Below are positions 15,462 to 20,498 of a stretch of 20,498 nt of DNA, piece by piece. The notes under the pieces were generated by a model that was not told the DNA's origin, made no database searches, and saw only the letters and a list, made by a program, of their open reading frames with translations. Each line of letters starts with the position of its first letter. Within the stretch, counting starts at the first letter, position 1. The stretch covers positions 1-20,498 of the forward strand of contig NZ_JNXC01000055.1 of NCBI RefSeq assembly GCF_000716595.1. The letters are read 5' to 3'. The DNA comes from Saccharothrix sp. NRRL B-16314. Lineage in GTDB: Bacteria; Actinomycetota; Actinomycetes; Mycobacteriales; Pseudonocardiaceae. The position numbers and the translations under genes are program-made.

Positions 15462-15500
15462 CTCATGCTCGGCGGCGACGTAGTCGCCGCCGAGCATGAG
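15462..15500 (+). promoter_or_regulatory. Perfect hairpin before the IS630 transposase start
   Basis: An 18-bp perfect stem with a three-base loop (CTCATGCTCGGCGGCGAC, GTA, then its complement) ends eight bases before the ATG at 15509. The ribosome binding site GAGAGG (15498-15503) overlaps the last three bases of the 3' arm, so folding should weaken translation of transcripts that read in from outside. Confidence 0.65.
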
Positions 15501-15508
15501 AGGCATCG

Positions 15509-16663
15509 ATGGCCGAGCCGGTCAGAGCACGTCGATTAACCGAGGACGAGGGCCGCCGTCTGCTGAACTACGTGCGTCGGGGCAAGCAGGGTACGATCCG
15601 GATGCGTCGGGCGATGATCATCCTGGCGTCGTCGTCCGGGACCCCCGCGCCGTCGATCGCCCGGCTGGTCGCCGCAGACCCGGACACCGTGCGGGACGTG
15701 ATCCACGACTTCAACGCCCGCGGCCTGGCGGCCCTGGACCCTAGCTGGGCGGGAGGCCGTCCCCGCCTGATCGGCCCCGACGACGAAGCATTCGTCGTGG
15801 CGACGGCCAAGGCCCGCCCCGCCAGGGCGGGCCTGCCCTTCACCCGGTGGAGCCTGCGCAAACTCGCCGCCCACCTGCACCGCAACCCCGTCCGGCGGGT
15901 GCGCATCGGCCGCGAACGGCTGCGTCAGATCCTGCACGAGCACGGCATCGGCTTCCAGCGCACCAGGACCTGGAAGACCTCCAACGATCCCGCCTTCGAC
16001 GCCAAGCTCGACCGCATCGACGAGGTCCTCACCCGGTTCCCGAACCGGTGTTTCGCCTTCGACCAGTTCGGGCCGTTGTCGATCCGACCGCACCACGGCT
16101 CCGGCTGGGCACCGCGCAAGCGTCCCGACCGGCTGCCGGCGACCTACCGACGCACGCACGGCATCCGTTACTTCCACGGCTGCTACTCCATCGGCGACGA
16201 CCGGCTCTGGGGCGTCAACCGCCGTCGCAAGGGCGGTGACCACAGCCTGGCCGCCCTGCGGTCGATCAGGGCGGCCAGACCGGACGGCGCGCCGATCTAC
16301 GTGATCATGGACAACCTGTCGGCCAACAAGACCCCAAAGATCCTCACGTGGGCCGCCGACAACAACGTCGAGATCTGCCTGACCCCGACCTACGCCTCCT
16401 GGGCCAACCCCATCGAGCCGCAGTTCGGACCGCTGCGGACCTTCGTCATCGCCAACTCCAACCACCCCAACCACACCGTGTTGGCCCGTGAGCTGCAACG
16501 ACACCTGCGTTGGCGCAACGCCAACGCCCGCCATCCCGACATCCTCGACGCCCAACGCCGACGAACGAGCATGCATCCGCAGCGAACGCCACCAACGCTG
16601 GGGGCGACCACGAGCAGCCTGACCAGCCCGGCGAACCTATGTGGTCAACGCACTAGCCGTTGA
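15509..16663 (+). CDS. IS630-family transposase, C-terminus frameshifted
   Basis: A 384-residue DDE transposase. The N-terminal HTH pair (RRAMIILASSSGTPAPSIAR, then AADPDTVRDVIHDFN) is followed by a winged-helix part (FTRWSLRKLAAHLHR) and the catalytic core FAFDQFGPLSIRP, IYVIMDNLSANK and WANPIEPQFGPLRTF, which supply the three acids. After ILDAQRR near 16558 the frame departs from the family: reading one base over gives ERACIRSERHQRWGRPRAA and a stop at 16620-16622, so one extra A near 16560 replaced the normal tail with about 35 foreign residues that run past the right inverted repeat. The core is intact, so activity may be reduced rather than absent. Confidence 0.85.
   Translation: MAEPVRARRLTEDEGRRLLNYVRRGKQGTIRMRRAMIILASSSGTPAPSIARLVAADPDTVRDVIHDFNARGLAALDPSWAGGRPRLIGPDDEAFVVATAKARPARAGLPFTRWSLRKLAAHLHRNPVRRVRIGRERLRQILHEHGIGFQRTRTWKTSNDPAFDAKLDRIDEVLTRFPNRCFAFDQFGPLSIRPHHGSGWAPRKRPDRLPATYRRTHGIRYFHGCYSIGDDRLWGVNRRRKGGDHSLAALRSIRAARPDGAPIYVIMDNLSANKTPKILTWAADNNVEICLTPTYASWANPIEPQFGPLRTFVIANSNHPNHTVLARELQRHLRWRNANARHPDILDAQRRRTSMHPQRTPPTLGATTSSLTSPANLCGQRTSR
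16622..16653 (-). repeat. IS630 right inverted repeat
   Basis: This end reads GTGCGTTGACCACATA on the minus strand and is followed on the plus strand by TA. Confidence 0.8.
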
Positions 16664-16774
16664 TCTGCTGGAACGAAACCAGCACTAAGCGGTGATCACG
16701 GCTTGACCTGCTGTTTTGTGTGTTGCTCGGCTCTGCTGTGTGGTGCTGAGGTTCGTCGCGGTTCCGCCGCGCGG
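16656..16774. other. Short gap between IS630 and the kinase gene
   Basis: No gene is visible. A weak GC hairpin (CGCGG, five-base loop, CCGCG) at 16757-16771 lies just past the kinase stop and might terminate its operon. The remainder is the far side of the IS630 target. Confidence 0.3.
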
Positions 16775-18535
16775 TCAGGGGGATGGTGTGAGCTTGGGCG
16801 TGTCGCGGGAGGCGCGGAAGTAGGCCGCGCTGGCCACACCCAGCAACAGCGCGTACCCGCCCGCCGACCAGTACAGCGTCGCCCCGGACTTCACGTAGTG
16901 GACCAGCATGTACCAGGTGTAGAGACCTACCAGCGCCCACGGGACCAGGTAGACAACACCGAGCAGGATCCGGTAGGGCCACGGCGCGACGCGCGGATTG
17001 ACGACGTATTCCCCGGCTCGGGAGCCGATCCGGTTACGGAGGAGGTCCGAGTCCATGCCGGTCTGGCGGAACAGCACGTCCTCCACGGCCAGGGCGGATG
17101 CTCCACGTCTGCCCTGCAATGCCACCAGCAGTGTGCTGTAAAGCATTCCGAGCCACAGCGGGATGGGCACCAGCGCCGCGCCCAGCCTCGGCAGTTGGGG
17201 CACCTTGTCCAGGAACGCCACCGACGCCGCCGCGTAGGCCAGTACCGCGCCCAATAGTCCGATGGTGATGTTGAGCAGGGTCACGTTCTCGGATCGCTCC
17301 GCCTGGTACAGCGATCCGAGCGCCGCGATCTCGGTCGCATTACCCTGGCCGCTGGCTGGTGCTGTCACGGTGGTACCTCCTGGTGGTGGGGTCGAGCGGG
17401 GAGGCAGGCGGATTTCCACGATCGTGCCGCTGCCCGGGTGGCTCTCGACCGTGACGGTTCCTCCCACCTCGGCCAACCGCGCCGGGAGGGAGTGGGACAG
17501 TCCCGTGCCGGACGGCGTGGTGGCCGGGTCGAAGCCGCGGCCGTGGTCGGTGACGGTCACCGCCAGCTCGCCGCCCTCCTCGCCGGTGGCCACGACCCAC
17601 GCCTGCGCCGTGCCGGCATGCTTGGCGACGTTGTTCAACGCCTCGGTCACCGCGTGGGTGACGGCCTCGACCGCCTCGGGCCCGAGCGCGTCGGGCAGCC
17701 CGTCGGAGCTGTAGTGGACGTCCAAATCGTGCGCGCCTTGCAGGAACACCGCCTCGGCCAGCGCGGCGTCGAGTTCAGGCGCCGTGTCGGCGGTGATGGT
17801 GTGCGCGACTGCGCGCAGGTAGCGGGCGTCGCGCTCGCACTTCGCCCGGATCTGCGGTGACAGGCACTCCTGGCGGGACACGACGGTCAACGTGGTGAGC
17901 ACGTTGGTGTGCAGCAGGTCGTACTGGCGGTCGCGTTCCCGCGTGCGGGCCTCGGCTTCGCGCGCCTGTAAGGCGTCCTCCGCTTCGGTGTCGGCCCGGC
18001 GCGCGGTGTCGATCAGCTTGGCGGCCACGAGGCCCGCCGCGACGGTGAACACCACGAGCTGGCCGGTGACGCCGAGCAGCGTGCCGGCCTGCTCCAGGCC
18101 CCGGTCGCGCAGCCCGGTCGCCAGGTAGCTCCCGCCGAGCACGACCACGGCGGCGGTCCCCCACCGGTAGCCGCCGTAGACCTGGGCCAGCACGGCCACG
18201 CCGGTGGAGGGCGCGGGCGTCCAGTTCTGCCAGGTCGCGACGGCCTCGGGCGGCAGCGCGAAGCCGACCAGCAGCTCGGCCCCGGTCATCACGGCGACGG
18301 CGGCGGCGATCGGCGCCGCGCCGACGTCGGACCGCGTGCGCAGCCACCCCAGCAGGACGCCAGCCCACACCAGGTAGACCAGGTAGCTCGTCACAACCGA
18401 CGCCGGAGCGCGTGAGGACTCCGACCCGGACGAGAACAGGAGCGCGCCCCACGGCAGTGCCTGCGCCACCCACAGCAGCATCAACGCGCGCAGTAACCAG
18501 GCTCTGACCTGGTCCTCGACTCCTCGGGTGTGCAT
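16775..18535 (-). CDS. Membrane histidine kinase fused in frame to a C-terminal membrane protein
   Basis: A 586-residue product. Residues 12-175 hold about five membrane segments; 180-205 is a charged coiled-coil-like linker. The dimerisation region has His209 in QYDLLHTNVLTTL, where the usual LHD Asp is Thr. The ATPase domain has the N box (Glu298, Asn301-302 in EALNNVAKHA), Asp330-HGRG and GTGLS at 343-347. This is the NarL-type kinase layout. After residue 380 a proline-rich joint leads to four more membrane segments (418-442, 450-472, 521-546, 555-574) resembling a small membrane protein usually encoded alone. A GTG at residue 390 has its own AGGAGG, so two products, a fusion, or both are possible. 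It follows the response regulator gene by 56 bases. Confidence 0.8.
   Translation of the reverse strand: MHTRGVEDQVRAWLLRALMLLWVAQALPWGALLFSSGSESSRAPASVVTSYLVYLVWAGVLLGWLRTRSDVGAAPIAAAVAVMTGAELLVGFALPPEAVATWQNWTPAPSTGVAVLAQVYGGYRWGTAAVVVLGGSYLATGLRDRGLEQAGTLLGVTGQLVVFTVAAGLVAAKLIDTARRADTEAEDALQAREAEARTRERDRQYDLLHTNVLTTLTVVSRQECLSPQIRAKCERDARYLRAVAHTITADTAPELDAALAEAVFLQGAHDLDVHYSSDGLPDALGPEAVEAVTHAVTEALNNVAKHAGTAQAWVVATGEEGGELAVTVTDHGRGFDPATTPSGTGLSHSLPARLAEVGGTVTVESHPGSGTIVEIRLPPRSTPPPGGTTVTAPASGQGNATEIAALGSLYQAERSENVTLLNITIGLLGAVLAYAAASVAFLDKVPQLPRLGAALVPIPLWLGMLYSTLLVALQGRRGASALAVEDVLFRQTGMDSDLLRNRIGSRAGEYVVNPRVAPWPYRILLGVVYLVPWALVGLYTWYMLVHYVKSGATLYWSAGGYALLLGVASAAYFRASRDTPKLTPSP
17366..17381 (-). 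promoter_or_regulatory. Internal ribosome binding site and GTG start within the kinase gene
   Basis: AGGAGG (17381-17376) stands seven bases before GTG 17368, in the same frame as the kinase. Initiation here would make a 197-residue four-segment membrane protein (16775-17368) beginning MTAPASGQG then NATEIAALGSLYQAERSEN. The site matches the consensus better than the kinase's own start. Confidence 0.65.
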
Positions 18536-18591
18536 GGCGGCAAGCCTGCCCGACCCGGGCCCGGTCCGATGACGGTGATTCCACCCTCATT

Positions 18592-19278
18592 TCACAGGCC
18601 GCCGTCCTCCCGCAGCCGCTCCTGGATGTCGGCCACTGTGCTGACCGGCGTGCCCGCGTCCCGGTACTTGGCCTTGGCCCGGTCGAGGTAACCGTAGGCG
18701 GTGCTCTCCTTGATGCCCATCCGCACGGCGATGACCTTCATCGGCACGCCGCGCCCGCGCAGCTTGACCACCTCCGCCTGCCGGTCGGACAGCCGGGGGC
18801 GGCCGGGCGTGCGGTCGCGGCTGATCGCGAACGCCAGCTCCTGGTCGAGCGCGTATCGGTCCGCGACGATGTCCCGGATCGCGCGCACCAGCGACCGGCG
18901 GTCCCCGTCCTTGACGTGGTACCCGACCGCACCCGCGCGGACCGCGTCCATCTTGAAGCGCTGCCGGGCATGCACGGACAGCAGCAGCACCTTGTCCCCG
19001 CGCCGCATGAGCCGGTCGACGTTGTCCACGAACCGCGTGCCGTCGCCGAGTTCGAGGTCCAGCAGGACGACGTCGTCGGAGGGGTCGAGGGCCAGGTACC
19101 CGACCACCCCGGCGGCGACGTGACGGACCTCGATGCTCGGATCGTGACCGGACAGCCAGGAACCGGCGCTGCCCAGGATCATCGGGTCGTTGTCGATCAG
19201 ACCAACGCTGATCACCCTGGGTGACGGCGGATCCACTTCGGCTTCGGGACCGCCGGGCGACGGCGATGACGTGTCCAT
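18592..19278 (-). CDS. NarL/LuxR-family response regulator
   Basis: A 228-residue regulator. The receiver (about 23-140) has the acidic pair Asp29/Asp31 in GLIDNDPMIL, phospho-acceptor Asp74 in VVLLDLELGDG, Ser101 in LLLSVHA and Lys123 in GYHVKDGD. A LuxR-type HTH follows (about 163-207: LSDRQAEVVKLRGRGVPMK then VIAVRMGIKESTAYGYLD), so it should bind DNA when phosphorylated by the kinase encoded 56 bases downstream. ATG 19278 starts just before the receiver with only a weak GAAG-type site; a longer open frame to 19626 is arginine/proline-rich shadow. Target genes cannot be told from the window. Confidence 0.85.
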   Translation of the reverse strand: MDTSSPSPGGPEAEVDPPSPRVISVGLIDNDPMILGSAGSWLSGHDPSIEVRHVAAGVVGYLALDPSDDVVLLDLELGDGTRFVDNVDRLMRRGDKVLLLSVHARQRFKMDAVRAGAVGYHVKDGDRRSLVRAIRDIVADRYALDQELAFAISRDRTPGRPRLSDRQAEVVKLRGRGVPMKVIAVRMGIKESTAYGYLDRAKAKYRDAGTPVSTVADIQERLREDGGL

Positions 19279-19391
19279 CCCTACTTCTACCGCACGCAGC
19301 CAATCCGGATCAGTCGCAGTCGTGGAATTCGTGGCCCCGGTTCTTCCACCTGCCAACCGCGCCACCGCCGTTCGGTCAGGTCGGTAGGCGG
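19279..19391 (-). promoter_or_regulatory. Upstream region of the two-component operon
   Basis: The 113 bases between the Abi-C stop and the regulator start are the likely promoter region. I see no clear consensus promoter or operator. Confidence 0.25.
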
Positions 19392-20042
19392 TCAGGGGGT
19401 CTTGTGCCAGGGGGCGTCGGGGTCGGCGAGGGTGTCGAGTAGGAGTTGGCACCAGGTGACCGCGGCGTTGACGGCGACGTGTGCGTGTCGGGGGTGGAGC
19501 CCGACGCGGGGGCCTGCTGCGCCGTGGCCGGTGCCGTAGCCGCGGTTGCGGAGTTCCCCGAGGCCGGTGGCGATGGTGGTGACGACGCCGAGGATCTTGC
19601 GGACGGCGTCGCTGCCGTCGGGGCATGGTGAGCTGGTGGAGGGGTGTAGGCCGAGGGCTTCCTGGGCGACACGTGCGAGTGCGGGAAGGTCGTCTTTGTC
19701 GTTGACGGGGAGGCCGCGTTCGGTGAGTACGACCTTGGCGGTGCTCTCGATGAGTTCCTTGGCGCTGCCGATGGCCAGGGCGGGGTCGTCGGGGATGGCG
19801 CGTTGGATGCCGTCGAGTTGTTCTTGGATGGCGGAGGGGTCGGTGAGCGTGGCCAGGGACCGCAGCGGCCGAAGTGGGGTGGGGTCGGTGGGCGGGGTGA
19901 TCTGGCCGGTCGTGGAGTCGACGGTGCAGCCGTCGCGGCGTAGGGAGTTATGGAAGCGTTGCAGGTCGGCGGTGCCGGGGGCCCATTCGGCGAGCAGCCG
20001 CTCGAATGCCCGGCAGGCGCGGCCGACGTGCCCGGCCGCCAC
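19392..20042 (-). CDS. Abortive infection family protein (Abi-C domain)
   Basis: A 216-residue protein. Its C-terminal half matches the Abi-C pattern: DPALAIGSAKELIESTAKVV at about 86-105, VNDKDDLPALARVAQEAL at 113-130, VRKILGVVTTIATGLGELRN near 147-166, GYGTGHG at 168-174 and RHAHVAVNAAVTWCQLLLDT near 185-204. Abi-C proteins are linked to phage abortive infection; the RN-x-x-GTGHG centre is conserved, and a HEPN-like nuclease role has been proposed for related families. Residues 1-60 are variable. The start is uncertain: GTG 20042 has only a weak GGGG site, and no stop separates it from the zinc-finger relic, so an ancestral fusion is possible. Same strand as the two-component operon, 113 bases upstream. 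Confidence 0.75.
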   Translation of the reverse strand: MAAGHVGRACRAFERLLAEWAPGTADLQRFHNSLRRDGCTVDSTTGQITPPTDPTPLRPLRSLATLTDPSAIQEQLDGIQRAIPDDPALAIGSAKELIESTAKVVLTERGLPVNDKDDLPALARVAQEALGLHPSTSSPCPDGSDAVRKILGVVTTIATGLGELRNRGYGTGHGAAGPRVGLHPRHAHVAVNAAVTWCQLLLDTLADPDAPWHKTP

Positions 20043-20253
20043 GGCTGCCCCGGTGAACGGTCGGCGGAAACGGGCACCCGCAGCAGCTTGGCCAGTCGCG
20101 CCACCTTGGTGACCGGCCGGTGTGGTAGGTGGTGGCGACCGCGCCGGAGCGGGACCGGCACGGCGAGCCCGGCGCCACCGCGCACCGCGGGCACGGGTGC
20201 CGCTCGACCTCGTCGGCATCGGACGCGACGGCGGGTTCCGACTCGCTGCTCAC
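20043..20253 (-). pseudogene. Small zinc-finger protein, frameshifted
   Basis: From GTG 20253 the frame reads CPRCAVAPGSPCRSRSGAV, then ATTYHTGR. This is a Cys/His cluster typical of short zinc-finger proteins or domains in actinobacterial mobile DNA, which usually continue RF-x-x-V...VPADRGPGRPW. Here the match moves to the next frame (VTKVARLAKLLRV, then ADRSPGQPW) after one missing T near 20110. No stop ends the second frame before the Abi-C gene, so the original 3' limit is lost. The function in DNA binding is inferred from the cysteines. Confidence 0.55.
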
Positions 20254-20260
20254 CCCGGAA

Positions 20261-20396
20261 TTCTCTCACAAACATTTCTCACAACCACCTGCTGACACCG
20301 TTTGGGTGAGAACGGGTTGTGAGAAGAACACTGGCCCGCACGGACCGTCTCGGAGCGACTCTCGGCGATTCTCTCGAAATGGAACGTTTTTGAGAA
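20261..20396. repeat. Cluster of GAGAA/TTCTC sites with an 11-bp inverted repeat
   Basis: Six copies of GAGAA or its complement occur in 136 bases (20261, 20276, 20308, 20321, 20369, 20392). Two form a perfect inverted pair, TTCTCACAACC at 20276-20286 and GGTTGTGAGAA at 20315-20325. The cluster covers the upstream region of the zinc-finger gene and ends at the IS-like repeat at 20400. It could be an operator array or iteron-like binding sites; which is not clear. Confidence 0.6.
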
Positions 20397-20399
20397 GTG

Positions 20400-20420
20400 A
20401 CTAGTAGGGCTTTGTTAGGT
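20400..20420 (+). repeat. 21-bp probable IS end, inverted relative to 9655-9675
   Basis: ACTAGTAGGGCTTTGTTAGG plus one base matches the reverse complement of 9655-9675 with one difference. The element would extend to the right, out of the window. Confidence 0.6.
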
Positions 20421-20454
20421 CGAATGATCGGACAGGTTGGCGGTGTGATCTTCT

Positions 20455-20498
20455 GTGGTGGTGACTCCGGAGGAGATGGCGCTGGTGCGCCCGGTGAT
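20455..20498 (+). CDS. Possible transposase start (partial, right edge)
   Basis: After an in-frame TGA at 20446, GTG codons at 20455-20461 open a frame reading VTPEEMALVRPV that leaves the window. It lies 35 bases inside the probable IS end at 20400, where a transposase would be expected. The fragment is too short to assign a family. Confidence 0.25.
   Translation, partial: MVVTPEEMALVRPV

Larger units (their letters stand above)
15390..16653 (+). mobile_element. IS630-family insertion sequence with TA target duplication
   Basis: A 1264-bp element flanked by TA at 15388-15389 and 16654-16655, the standard IS630/Tc1 target. Inverted ends (GTGCG-x-TGACCACATA then TTC-x-CCGGG) extend about 32 bases with a few mismatches. 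One transposase gene fills the plus strand. It is inserted upstream of the protease operon, in the opposite orientation. Confidence 0.9.

Noticed and set aside
19279..19626. Response regulator starting at 19626
   Set aside because: The first 116 codons are an Arg/Pro/His-rich shadow of the Abi-C gene; the receiver begins just after ATG 19278.

Overview
The window is high-GC actinobacterial DNA: strong G/C third-position bias, GTG/TTG starts, and transposase families common in filamentous actinomycetes. A Pseudonocardiales-like host (Saccharothrix, Lentzea or Actinosynnema type) is my inference from general character, not from a marker gene. It reads as an accessory defence/conflict island with many mobile-element scars.

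Layout. 1-410: the edge of an IS3-family element inserted in an older transposase remnant. 495-863: a PD-(D/E)XK nuclease domain of DpnII/MboI type, cut at its 5' side. 1201-5093 (minus): a translationally coupled pair, a DUF4062 / NB-ARC / TPR STAND protein followed by an AAA+ ATPase. 5272-7645: an ISL3 remnant, a second frameshifted ISL3 element with clear inverted repeats, and remains of two small genes. 7647-8735: an IS481-family element in a CTAG target. 8861-8949: a decayed two-repeat type I-E-like CRISPR remnant. 8966-9639: a broken DUF2961 (GH172-type) gene.

9689-15285 (minus) holds the most interesting part: a tight three-gene operon of amidohydrolase, active-looking trypsin-like protease, and a 1045-residue protein with a caspase-like domain at its N-terminus and a trypsin-like domain at its C-terminus. 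All three catalytic positions of that C-terminal domain appear to be lost. I infer a proteolytic-cascade conflict system. The family-level logic (caspase plus trypsin modules in bacterial immunity) is known; this gene combination is not one I can name.

15390-16653 is an IS630-family element with TA duplications, 104 bp upstream of that operon. 16775-19278 is a two-component system whose kinase carries an in-frame C-terminal membrane protein with its own internal ribosome binding site. 19392-20253 holds an Abi-C abortive-infection gene and a frameshifted zinc-finger gene. 20261-20396 contains a cluster of GAGAA/TTCTC sites. A 21-bp sequence at 20400-20420 recurs inverted at 9655-9675, so the caspase-to-Abi segment lies between two matching, probably IS-derived, ends.

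Single-base or short-unit indels break nearly every transposase and relic gene here, while the large conflict genes are intact. This fits a locus where mobile elements decay and conflict genes are maintained.
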